The translations under genes and the position numbers were made by a program. The notes beneath the pieces were generated by a model, which did no database searches, was not told the DNA's origin, and worked only from the letters and a program-made list of their open reading frames with translations. Source: Bacteroidales bacterium UBA1392 (GTDB lineage Bacteria; Bacteroidota; Bacteroidia; Bacteroidales; UBA932). Taken from it: 29,884 nucleotides of DNA. The stretch lies in assembly GCA_002305275.1 (NCBI GenBank), contig DBQO01000018.1:1-29884 (forward strand), in the 5' to 3' direction. This document shows positions 15,565 to 23,129 of the stretch, one piece after another (position 1 is the stretch's first letter; the number at the start of each line of letters is the position of its first letter).

Positions 15565-16677
15565 ATGAAAGAACTCTCTTTTTCAGAAGCGCTGTCGCTC
15601 TATTTAGATGCACCGTTGGAAGAGTTGCGGAGTATGGCTGATGCCGCAAGGTACAGCCATATCCCGCAAAAACGGGTAAGCTGGCAAATTGACCGCAATG
15701 TCAATATCACAAATGCCTGTATCAGCGGTTGCCGTTTCTGTAACTTTCATTGCAAACCGGTCGAAAAGGAGAAAATATTCATTACTACTATTGATCAGTA
15801 CAGGAGCAAAATCGCTGAGATGCGTCGTCTTGGGGGTGATCAACTTCTGCTTCAAGGCGGTTTGCACCCCGAATTGGATATAGTTTATTATGAAAATTTA
15901 TTTCGCGAACTCAAGAGTATGGAGCCTTCGCTTAAACTCAATGCTCTGGGGCCTCCTGAGATTGCTTTCATTTCCCGCATTAGCGGGATTAGCATCAAAG
16001 AGACGCTGCGTCGTCTACGGGAGGCGGGACTGGACACACTCCCCGGTGCGGGGGCTGAAATACTTTCGGATAGAGTCCGCAAGGTCATTTCTCCGGGTAA
16101 ACCTACTGCGAAAGAGTGGTGCAGGGTGATGGAAGTTGCCCACAAAATGGGAATAGGCACTACTGCAACAATGGTATATGGCCATATGGAGAGCATGGAG
16201 GAGAGGATGGAACATCTCTTCACTATCCGGGATTTGCAGAGCCGCAGGCCTGAAGGCACTCCCGGATTCCGCGCTTTCATTAGCTGGCCTATGCAACTGA
16301 AAGGGACCCGGTTAGCTGTAATGATGGAGGAAAGAGGCTTGCAACTGCCACGTGTAGAGTATGGTTGGAGCGAAGAAGAGGAATTCCTCCGCACAATAGC
16401 AATTTCCAGGCTTGTCCTGCACAATATCAGCCATATCCAGGCCTCATGGCTCACCGTGGGTATGGAAACAGGCCTAAAGTCGCTCCATTACGGAGCGGAT
16501 GACATGGGCTCGATAATGATTGAAGAAAACGTAGTCTCCGCAGCGGGCATATCCAATACCATAACTGCAGAAGAGATGGATCGGGCCATTCGTGAAGCAG
16601 GGTTTGAGCCCTGGCTTCGCCGACAAGATTATTCTCCTATCTATACTGACATACTGCGCAGCCAGTCAATCTCCTGA
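15565..16677 (+). CDS. mqnC: Cyclic dehypoxanthine futalosine synthase (radical SAM)
   Basis: A 370-residue radical SAM enzyme. The iron-sulfur motif is Cys52-x3-Cys56-x2-Cys59 (CISGCRFC). LLLQGGLHPEL, TLPGAGAEILSDRVR, HIQASWLTVGMETG and EENVVSAAG are typical of MqnC, which closes the ring of dehypoxanthine futalosine to the cyclic product in menaquinone synthesis. The sister enzyme MqnE shares the fold, but the wording of these motifs and the C-terminal AGFEPWLRRQDY fit MqnC better. With mqnA in the same window this supports the futalosine route. Its 3' end overlaps the convergent nfo gene by 37 bases. Confidence 0.92.
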   Translation: MKELSFSEALSLYLDAPLEELRSMADAARYSHIPQKRVSWQIDRNVNITNACISGCRFCNFHCKPVEKEKIFITTIDQYRSKIAEMRRLGGDQLLLQGGLHPELDIVYYENLFRELKSMEPSLKLNALGPPEIAFISRISGISIKETLRRLREAGLDTLPGAGAEILSDRVRKVISPGKPTAKEWCRVMEVAHKMGIGTTATMVYGHMESMEERMEHLFTIRDLQSRRPEGTPGFRAFISWPMQLKGTRLAVMMEERGLQLPRVEYGWSEEEEFLRTIAISRLVLHNISHIQASWLTVGMETGLKSLHYGADDMGSIMIEENVVSAAGISNTITAEEMDRAIREAGFEPWLRRQDYSPIYTDILRSQSIS

Positions 16678-17516
16678 TCCCATATTTCAGGCTCGGGAGT
16701 TTCAAGAATCAGGGGGATGTCGTTAAATCGGGCATCCCTCATTATTCTGATGAAGGTGCCTTTGCCGATAAACCCATTACCAAGAGTTTCGTGGCGATCA
16801 ACCCTGGAACCAAGCGGTTTTTTTGCATCGTTGAGGTGCATTCCCTTGAGATATTGCAGACCTACAATCCTGTCCAGCTCTTCCATTACTTTGCCAAAAG
16901 TATCCTCGCCTCCTGCAAAAAGGTCACTTTCGTTCTCTCCGCTCCGTACGTCATAACCGGCTGCAAAAGAGTGGCAGGTATCGATGCAGACCCCTACTCT
17001 CGATTTATCTTCAACCTGAGAGATGATTTCGGCAAGATGCTCAAATTGGAAACCTACGTTTGAGCCTTGTCCGGCTGTATTTTCAATGACTGCACAGACA
17101 CCTGATGTTTTGTCCAGAGCCATATTTATGGATTCTGCAACACGTCTCAGGCATTCGCTTAGGGAGATTTCGTTGAGGTGACTTCCCGGATGAAAATTGA
17201 GACGGTTGAGTCCGAGTTGTTCACAACGCTGCATCTCGTCAAGAAATGCCGCCCTTGATTTGCCCAGTCCTTCAGATGTCGGATGTCCCAGATTTATCAG
17301 ATAACTGTCGTGGGGGAGTATTGAATCCGGAATAAAACCATGTTGGATGCAGTTTTCTTTAAAAAGTCGGATGCTCTGCTCTGAAAGCGGAGCGCTGACC
17401 CACTGACGCTGATTTTTTGTAAATAGGGCGAAAGCATTTGCCCCTATTGCAGCTGCATTGAGAGGAGCATTTTCCACTCCTCCGCTACTGCTGACATGTG
17501 CACCGATTAATTTCAT
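16641..17516 (-). CDS. nfo: Deoxyribonuclease IV (endonuclease IV)
   Basis: A 291-residue AP endonuclease of the xylose-isomerase-like TIM barrel type, which nicks DNA 5' to abasic sites. Metal-site motifs are in order: LIGAHVSSSGGVENA at the N-terminus, NFHPGSH, VIENTAGQGSNVG, VGVCIDTCHSFAAGYD, HLNDAKKPLGSRVDRHETLGNG and ILETPEPE. I start at ATG 17516 because the conserved family N-terminus begins there; an in-frame TTG at 17531 would add five residues and overlap the recG stop. It is 11 bases downstream of recG, so the two repair genes form an operon. Confidence 0.96.
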   Translation of the reverse strand: MKLIGAHVSSSGGVENAPLNAAAIGANAFALFTKNQRQWVSAPLSEQSIRLFKENCIQHGFIPDSILPHDSYLINLGHPTSEGLGKSRAAFLDEMQRCEQLGLNRLNFHPGSHLNEISLSECLRRVAESINMALDKTSGVCAVIENTAGQGSNVGFQFEHLAEIISQVEDKSRVGVCIDTCHSFAAGYDVRSGENESDLFAGGEDTFGKVMEELDRIVGLQYLKGMHLNDAKKPLGSRVDRHETLGNGFIGKGTFIRIMRDARFNDIPLILETPEPEIWDQEIDWLRSMSV

Positions 17517-17527
17517 TGTTCTTATTT

Positions 17528-19630
17528 TCAACTTATATTGGAATAATCTTTTATTTCTATTTTTAAATCTTGCAGGACTTTGGATAGGAGTGCATTCTCT
17601 CTACTCGACAGCAGAGGGTCATTATCCAAAATCTCCGAGGCCTCTCTGCGCGCATCTTCGAGCACGGCAGAGTCCCTGCCGAGGTTGGCAATGCGGAGGT
17701 TCAATGCAAGTCCGCTCTGTCTTGTACCCTCAAAATCGCCCGGTCCTCTCATTCTGAGGTCAGCTTCCGCAAGTTCAAATCCGTCTGTTGTCTGGCACAT
17801 CATCTCTATCCTTTGGCGGGATTCGTTGCTTAGTTTGTAGCCGGTCATCAGTATGCAGTAAGATTTTTCTGCACCCCGTCCGACTCTGCCCCTGAGCTGG
17901 TGGAGCTGAGATAGTCCGAATCTTTCGGCACTTTCAATTACCATTACTGAAGCATTCGGCACATCCACTCCAACTTCTATGACAGAGGTGGAGACCAAGA
18001 TATGGGCTTTTCCACTCACAAAAAGCTCCATATCAAAGGCTTTATTTTCCGGTTTCTGCTGACCGTGAACTACGGCAGTACGGTATTCTGGAGGAGGGAA
18101 TGCCCGGACAATGGCCTCGTAGCCCTCTTCAAGGTTTTTGTAATCCATTTTCTCCGACTCCTTAATCAGAGGATAAACTACAAATACCTGGCGTCCCGAT
18201 TTGATCTCACTCTTCATGAATTCGTGCAGACGGGGACGGGAATTTTCTCCCCAGTGGATAGTTTGGATCTGTTTTCTGCCCGGAGGCAGCTCATCTATCA
18301 CCGATACGTCCAGATCCCCCCATAGAGTCATTGCAAGGGTCCTCGGGATAGGGGTTGCCGTCATTACCAATATGTGGGGCGGCATATTCGACTTTGTCCA
18401 GAGCCTCGACCTCTGTTCTACGCCGAAGCGGTGCTGTTCATCAATAACCGCCAATCCGAGGTTGAGAAATCGTACATTCTCTTCAATAAGCGCATGGGTG
18501 CCGAATATTATGTGAATGGAGCCATCTTCAAGTCCTGCGTGGATTGCACGGCGTTCTTTGGTCTTTGTGGAGCCTGTTAGGAGTGCGGTTTTGACTCCGC
18601 TATGCTCCAGGAATCTCAGGGTCCCATGATAATGTTGTGAAGCAAGTACCTCCGTTGGTGCCATTATGCAGGCTTGGTACCCATTGTCTACCGCCATCAG
18701 TGCACTGAATAGTGCCACGAGAGTTTTTCCGCTGCCCACGTCTCCCTGCAGGAGGCGATTCATCTGGCTTCCGGAAACCACATCAGCACGAATCTCTTTT
18801 ATCACTCTCTTTTGAGCTCCTGTCAGAGAGAAGGGGAGGTGCTCATAAGTGGTGTTAAAAGCCTCTCCTATGTGGTTGAACAGGATTCCGGTGGAGCCTC
18901 GCATCCGTATGTTTTTCTGCTTGAGGAGCGTTAACTGTAGGTAGAAGAGCTCCTCAAACTTGAGCCTCTCTTTTGCTTTGTCGAGTATCTGAAGATCGGT
19001 AGGGAAATGTATGTTGACCAGCGCCTGACGCAATGATATGAAGCGTTTGCGTAGCAGCAGAGAGCGTGGAAGGGTCTCTTCAATGCTCTCAATCACCTGG
19101 TTAATGAGATTGTACTGGAGCTTGGCGAAGACCTTGTTGCCTATACCGGCACTTCGCAGCCTCTCAGTACTGGAATAGACACCAATAAGGGTTCCAACCA
19201 TCGCGAGTTTATCCTCGGTGGCCGGGTCTATTTCAGGGTGAACCATATTATAGGTTTGGTTGAATATGGAGGGCTTTCCGAATACTATATATTCGGCTCC
19301 TATTTTGAGTCTGCCGGAGATCCATTTTATCCCCTGAAAGAAAACCAGTTCGATAGTACCCGTTCCATCGTACAGGTAAGCTATCAGACGTTTGGCACGC
19401 CCTTCGCCGACTGTGCGGATATCCCTGATGCTGCCTCTAAGCTGAATATAAGCACTGCTGCTGTCAATTTCCCTTATGGAATAAAATCTTGTACGGTCAA
19501 TATATCTGAATGGAAAGGTATAGAGCATATCCCTAAAAGTGGAAATGCCCAACTCTTTTTGCAGCAACGCAGCCCTCTTAGGTCCGACACCCTGCAGGAA
19601 CTTTATGTCACTTTCCAGAATATTGTTCAC
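17528..19630 (-). CDS. recG: ATP-dependent DNA helicase RecG
   Basis: A 700-residue RecG that regresses stalled replication forks and branch-migrates Holliday junctions. The N-terminal wedge/OB region is at about 60-130. Superfamily 2 motifs follow: Walker A GDVGSGKT (296-303), MAPTEVLA, DEQH box (397-400, VIDEQHRFGVEQR), MTATPIPRTLAM, and in the second helicase domain STSVIEVGVDVP and QLRGRVGRG. The TRG region ADLRMRGPGDFEGTRQSG closes the protein. The start is a GTG at 19630: the conserved ESDIKFLQGVGPKRA N-terminus follows at once and no ATG is near. A TAnnTTTG box lies five bases before it. Length is normal. Confidence 0.97.
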   Translation of the reverse strand: MNNILESDIKFLQGVGPKRAALLQKELGISTFRDMLYTFPFRYIDRTRFYSIREIDSSSAYIQLRGSIRDIRTVGEGRAKRLIAYLYDGTGTIELVFFQGIKWISGRLKIGAEYIVFGKPSIFNQTYNMVHPEIDPATEDKLAMVGTLIGVYSSTERLRSAGIGNKVFAKLQYNLINQVIESIEETLPRSLLLRKRFISLRQALVNIHFPTDLQILDKAKERLKFEELFYLQLTLLKQKNIRMRGSTGILFNHIGEAFNTTYEHLPFSLTGAQKRVIKEIRADVVSGSQMNRLLQGDVGSGKTLVALFSALMAVDNGYQACIMAPTEVLASQHYHGTLRFLEHSGVKTALLTGSTKTKERRAIHAGLEDGSIHIIFGTHALIEENVRFLNLGLAVIDEQHRFGVEQRSRLWTKSNMPPHILVMTATPIPRTLAMTLWGDLDVSVIDELPPGRKQIQTIHWGENSRPRLHEFMKSEIKSGRQVFVVYPLIKESEKMDYKNLEEGYEAIVRAFPPPEYRTAVVHGQQKPENKAFDMELFVSGKAHILVSTSVIEVGVDVPNASVMVIESAERFGLSQLHQLRGRVGRGAEKSYCILMTGYKLSNESRQRIEMMCQTTDGFELAEADLRMRGPGDFEGTRQSGLALNLRIANLGRDSAVLEDARREASEILDNDPLLSSRENALLSKVLQDLKIEIKDYSNIS

Positions 19631-19635
19631 AACTG

Positions 19636-19643
19636 CAAATATA
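19636..19643 (-). promoter_or_regulatory. Putative recG -7 box
   Basis: TATATTTG on the minus strand, a full TAnnTTTG match five bases before the GTG start of recG. A TTTG lies only 14 bases further upstream, too close for a standard -33. If real, the recG mRNA is almost leaderless, unusual with a GTG start. Confidence 0.4.
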
Positions 19644-19702
19644 CATTAATTATGCGTCAAATTTCCGTGCTTTTTAGTAACTTGCGGAAATTTTATAAAC
19701 CT

Positions 19703-20782
19703 ATGAGTAGAAAAATAGTAGTGGGGATTACCCAAGGAGACAGTAACGGCATCGGTTACGAGGTGATCATCAAAGCCCTTTCAGATGCAAGGATGCTCGA
19801 CATGTGCATTCCCGTTGTATACGGTTGTTCACGCACTTTCGGTATGTACCGAAAACTTGTCCCGGAGACCGAACAGATTACTACAAATATAATCAACAGT
19901 GCTTCGGAAGCACGTCCAAAACATGTCAATATAGTCAATGCCGTGCCGGATTCATTGGCCGTAGATGTAGGTCAGCCTACAGTTGATGGAGCCAGAGCTG
20001 CCATTATAGCTCTTAAGGCTGCCGTAGCCGATGTAAAAGCAAATCTCCTTGACGCCATAGTCACAGCTCCCTTCAGCAAACACACGGTTGCGCAGACTGA
20101 GTTCGCGTTTCCCGGCCATACGGAGTACCTGATAAACGAATTTGGCGTTGAAGATGGTCTGATGTTTTTATGTGCCGACAACCTAAGGGTAGGAGTGGTT
20201 ACCAACCATCTTCCTCTATCGAAGGTCAGCTCTGCAATTACAAAAGAGGTTCTTATGAGCAAGATCCGTCTTATGAACCACTCTCTCATAAGGGATTTTG
20301 GTATAGTGAGGCCGAAAATAGCTGTTCTGGGACTCAATCCCCATGCAGGTGACGGAGGTTCGCTGGGTACTGAGGAGATTGATACCATTATCCCTGCAAT
20401 AAGGGAGTCAAATGTAGAGAATATACTTGCCTTCGGTCCCTATTCACCGGATGGATTTTTCGCAACTAATACGCAGTACAAATTCGATGCTGTTCTGGCT
20501 ATGTACCATGACCAGGGACTCATCCCCTTCAAGGCGCTCGCATTCGATAAGGGAGTAAACTTTACGGCGGGGCTGCCGATTGTCAGAACATCCCCCGATC
20601 ATGGTACGGCATTTGAAATTGCCGGTAAATCCATGGCAAATCCGGGACCGATGATTTCGGCAATATATACTGCCATAGATATCTGCAACAATCGGGACAA
20701 CTATGATGAGATGAGTGCCAACCCTCTCGAAATAAAACATTTTGAGGGGCCTAAGCACGAACGCACGATATTGCCGGAATAA
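19703..20782 (+). CDS. pdxA: 4-hydroxythreonine-4-phosphate dehydrogenase
   Basis: A 359-residue PdxA-family dehydrogenase that oxidises 4-phosphooxy-threonine in the DXP-dependent route to pyridoxal phosphate. Motifs: VGITQGDSNGIGYEVI at the N-terminus, VTAPFSKHTV, the metal-ligand histidine in FPGHTEYL, LGLNPHAGDGGSLGTEE, MYHDQGLIPFKAL with the second ligand and RTSPDHGTAFEIAGK with the third. The reading frame is open further upstream across the start of recG on the other strand, but the conserved N-terminus fixes the start at ATG 19703. It is followed three bases later by the RNase H gene. It is a little longer than E. coli PdxA, as is common in Bacteroidetes. Confidence 0.95.
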   Translation: MSRKIVVGITQGDSNGIGYEVIIKALSDARMLDMCIPVVYGCSRTFGMYRKLVPETEQITTNIINSASEARPKHVNIVNAVPDSLAVDVGQPTVDGARAAIIALKAAVADVKANLLDAIVTAPFSKHTVAQTEFAFPGHTEYLINEFGVEDGLMFLCADNLRVGVVTNHLPLSKVSSAITKEVLMSKIRLMNHSLIRDFGIVRPKIAVLGLNPHAGDGGSLGTEEIDTIIPAIRESNVENILAFGPYSPDGFFATNTQYKFDAVLAMYHDQGLIPFKALAFDKGVNFTAGLPIVRTSPDHGTAFEIAGKSMANPGPMISAIYTAIDICNNRDNYDEMSANPLEIKHFEGPKHERTILPE

Positions 20783-20785
20783 CTG

Positions 20786-21280
20786 ATGGCAAAAAGAGCT
20801 CCCATACAAATATATACGGATGGAGCCTGCAGAGGCAATCCCGGCCCAGGGGGATATGGTGTAGTGATGCGTTGCGGAAATTATGAGAAGGAATTTTCGG
20901 CGGGGTACCGCCTCACTACCAACAATCGTATGGAGCTATTAGCTGTCATTGTGGGTCTTGAGGCTATTAAGTGGTCGGATGCAGTAGTTACCGTATGGAG
21001 TGACTCTTCCTATGTGGTCAATGCCGTTGAGAATGGCCAGGTATTCAAATGGGAACAGAAAGGTTTCCAAAAAAAGGCCAATCCTGATCTCTGGATCCGT
21101 TTCCTGAAAGTTTATAGAGAGCACAAGGTGAGTTTTGTGTGGATTAAAGGCCACTCCGGGCATCCTGACAATGAACGTTGCGATTACCTTGCCGTCACAG
21201 CCTCTATGGGACCTGACCTGGCCGTGGACGAGGTCTATGAAGCATCGAAGGGTTCTGAATCTTTATTAATGCACATTTGA
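20786..21280 (+). CDS. rnhA: Ribonuclease HI
   Basis: A 164-residue RNase H that removes RNA from RNA-DNA hybrids. All catalytic residues are present: Asp12 (YTDGAC), Glu50 (NNRMEL), Asp73 (WSDSSYV) and Asp133 (NERCD), with the active-site loop histidine His123 in KGHSGHPDNE. The layout matches E. coli RnhA closely, including the basic handle region KWEQKGFQKKANPDLW. It starts three bases after pdxA, so both are probably on one transcript. Its stop codon overlaps the -33 box of the next promoter. Confidence 0.96.
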   Translation: MAKRAPIQIYTDGACRGNPGPGGYGVVMRCGNYEKEFSAGYRLTTNNRMELLAVIVGLEAIKWSDAVVTVWSDSSYVVNAVENGQVFKWEQKGFQKKANPDLWIRFLKVYREHKVSFVWIKGHSGHPDNERCDYLAVTASMGPDLAVDEVYEASKGSESLLMHI

Positions 21281-21306
21281 TATTCCATCCAAAAGAGTTA
21301 AATTTG
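21276..21306 (+). promoter_or_regulatory. Bacteroidetes promoter for the racemase gene
   Basis: TTTG (21276-21279), exactly 19 bases, then TAAATTTG (21299-21306): the cleanest -33/-7 pair in the window. Transcription would start near 21311, giving a leader of about 22 bases. The -33 box includes bases of the rnhA stop codon, and the -7 box lies inside an AT-rich palindrome. Confidence 0.6.
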
Positions 21307-21328
21307 TAGATTATTAAATTTACTCTTT
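21292..21328. repeat. AT-rich imperfect palindrome before the racemase gene
   Basis: AAAGAGTTAAATTT (21292-21305) and AAATTTACTCTTT (21316-21328) are inverted repeats with one unpaired base and a 10-base centre. The left arm covers the -7 promoter box and the right arm ends four bases before the ATG. It could be an operator that hides the promoter or a weak terminator for rnhA; no typical G+C-rich stem is present. Confidence 0.6.
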
Positions 21329-21332
21329 AGAC

Positions 21333-22034
21333 ATGAAGCACAATGGACTTACATTGGGAGTTCTAGGAGGCATGGGCCCTGCCGCAACAGCGGAGTTTTT
21401 GAGACTCCTTGCTGAAAAGGCACCCGCGGACGTCGATCAGGAACATCCCCGAATGATAGTTTATTCACATACGATTACTCCGGACAGGACAACTTTTATT
21501 CTCGGCAAAGGGCCTGATCCTTATAATTATATCAGAGAAGGACTTGATACTCTCATCGGTTGGGGTGCTGACCGTCTTGCAGTCACTTGTAATACCGCCC
21601 ATTACTTCATAGATAAGTTCAGAGATGAACTTCCCGTTCCAGTAATCCACATAATAGAGGAGACCATAAAAAAATCGCAGGCCGTATGTCCCAATGGTGC
21701 CTGGCTCACCGCTACTCTCGGTACCATGCGTACCGGTCTCTATCAGAAACACTCGGCTTACTTTGGTTATGACTTCAAGCTCCCTTCAGAGGAGATGCAG
21801 GTCGAAATCCACGACATAACAGACCAGGTTAAGGCAGGCAAACATCGTGAGGCCGGTGTCAGATTCCGAAAAGTTGTAGAACAACTCTGGGAAATTGAAA
21901 AGCTCCCCGTAGTGGGTGCCTGTACCGAGATTCCAATCGCTTACAGTCATACCGGACTGCCTGAAGAAATGGGTATTTCCTGCCTGGAGGCTCTTGCAGA
22001 GGGATGCATAAGGGAGCTTTACCGACCGCTCTGA
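21333..22034 (+). CDS. Aspartate/glutamate racemase family protein
   Basis: A 233-residue PLP-independent racemase. The N-terminus LGVLGGMGPAATAEFLRLL and the two catalytic cysteines, Cys86 in VTCNTAHYF and Cys197 in GACTEIP, are diagnostic of the Asp/Glu/hydantoin racemase superfamily, aspartate racemase (RacD/YgeA) branch. The substrate cannot be told from the sequence; aspartate is the default, while some relatives act on glutamate or other amino acids. Both cysteines are present, so it should be a true racemase and not a one-cysteine relative. It has its own promoter and lies 42 bases before the galactan genes, with which it has no evident metabolic link. Confidence 0.88.
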   Translation: MKHNGLTLGVLGGMGPAATAEFLRLLAEKAPADVDQEHPRMIVYSHTITPDRTTFILGKGPDPYNYIREGLDTLIGWGADRLAVTCNTAHYFIDKFRDELPVPVIHIIEETIKKSQAVCPNGAWLTATLGTMRTGLYQKHSAYFGYDFKLPSEEMQVEIHDITDQVKAGKHREAGVRFRKVVEQLWEIEKLPVVGACTEIPIAYSHTGLPEEMGISCLEALAEGCIRELYRPL

Positions 22035-22076
22035 TTTTTTGAATTTTCTTTAAACTAACATGGCTATATTGAAATA

Positions 22077-23108
22077 ATGAGAAGAATAGTAAAATATACT
22101 GCCTTAATGGGGATTATGCTGATGGCAGCCTCTTGTGGCGATCCCAAACCCTCTACGGGTCCTGACAATCCATCAAAAGTGAATTTTGCAAAGGGTGCGG
22201 ATGTGAGCTGGGTCACACAGATGGAAAGCGATGGTGTAAAATTCTACAACTCAAAGGGTACGGAGATGGAGTGCATGGCCTTGCTCAAAAGTTTGGGCAT
22301 GAATACTATACGTCTGCGAGTATGGGTCAATCCGGTTGATGGTTGGAATGGCAAGGCTGATCTTCTGGTCAAGGCAAAAAGAGCCAAGGCCCTCGGAATG
22401 CGCCTTATGATTGATTTCCACTATAGTGACAGCTGGGCGGACCCCGGAAAGCAAAATAAACCTGCAGCCTGGGTCAATCTTCCTTTTGAAGAGCTCAAAG
22501 GTGCTCTGGTATCCCATACCATAGAAATTCTGGAAGCACTCAAAGGAGAAAGCATCTATCCCGAATGGGTACAGGTAGGTAATGAGACTTCTGACGGCAT
22601 GCTTTGGGAGGATGGTCGAGCCTCAGTCAATATGAAACAATACACTGATCTTCACAATGCAGGCTACAGAGCTGTTAAGGAGGTCTTCCCTGAGGCTAAA
22701 GTGATACTTCATATTGATAGAGGAGATAGCGGTGCACATTACAACTGGCTTCTCGACGGTATGGCACCCTACTCACCTCAGTATGACATAATCGGAATGT
22801 CGCTCTACCCTGATCCGGGAAACTGGCAATACATCAATGAGGCATGTCTGATAAACATGAAAGAACTCATAAGTAAATACAATAAGGATATAATGATCTG
22901 TGAAGTAGGTATGAGTTGGGACAAGCCCGAAATCTGCAAGGGGTTCCTTATAGACCTGATAGACAAAGCGCTTGAAAAGACGGACGGACGCTGTCTGGGC
23001 GTTCTGTACTGGGAACCTCAGGGATTTGTCAATTGGAGTCGTTATACCAAGGCTGCATTTGACAATCAAGGCAGGCCAACTGTGGCTCTGGATGCCTTTA
23101 AGGAGTGA
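22077..23108 (+). CDS. GH53 endo-beta-1,4-galactanase (lipoprotein)
   Basis: A 343-residue arabinogalactan endo-1,4-beta-galactosidase. The signal peptide ends in a good lipobox (MAASC, Cys20), so the enzyme is probably anchored outside the cytoplasm. GH53 features: KGADVSWVTQME near the N-terminus, NTIRLRVWVNP, DFHYSDSWADPGKQNKPAAW, the catalytic acid/base Glu170 in WVQVGNETSDG and the nucleophile Glu276 in ICEVGMSW. It cuts the beta-1,4-galactan side chains of pectin into short galacto-oligosaccharides. The GH2 beta-galactosidase starts 21 bases later, followed by galK and galM, giving a coherent galactan-to-galactose run. Confidence 0.94.
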   Translation: MRRIVKYTALMGIMLMAASCGDPKPSTGPDNPSKVNFAKGADVSWVTQMESDGVKFYNSKGTEMECMALLKSLGMNTIRLRVWVNPVDGWNGKADLLVKAKRAKALGMRLMIDFHYSDSWADPGKQNKPAAWVNLPFEELKGALVSHTIEILEALKGESIYPEWVQVGNETSDGMLWEDGRASVNMKQYTDLHNAGYRAVKEVFPEAKVILHIDRGDSGAHYNWLLDGMAPYSPQYDIIGMSLYPDPGNWQYINEACLINMKELISKYNKDIMICEVGMSWDKPEICKGFLIDLIDKALEKTDGRCLGVLYWEPQGFVNWSRYTKAAFDNQGRPTVALDAFKE

Positions 23109-23129
23109 TACTGACCAAAATTTTAAAAT

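Noticed and set aside
19238..19702. A longer N-terminus for pdxA reaching back into recG
   Set aside because: The open frame is antisense to recG coding sequence; the conserved PdxA start (KIVVGITQGDSNG) begins right after the ATG at 19703.
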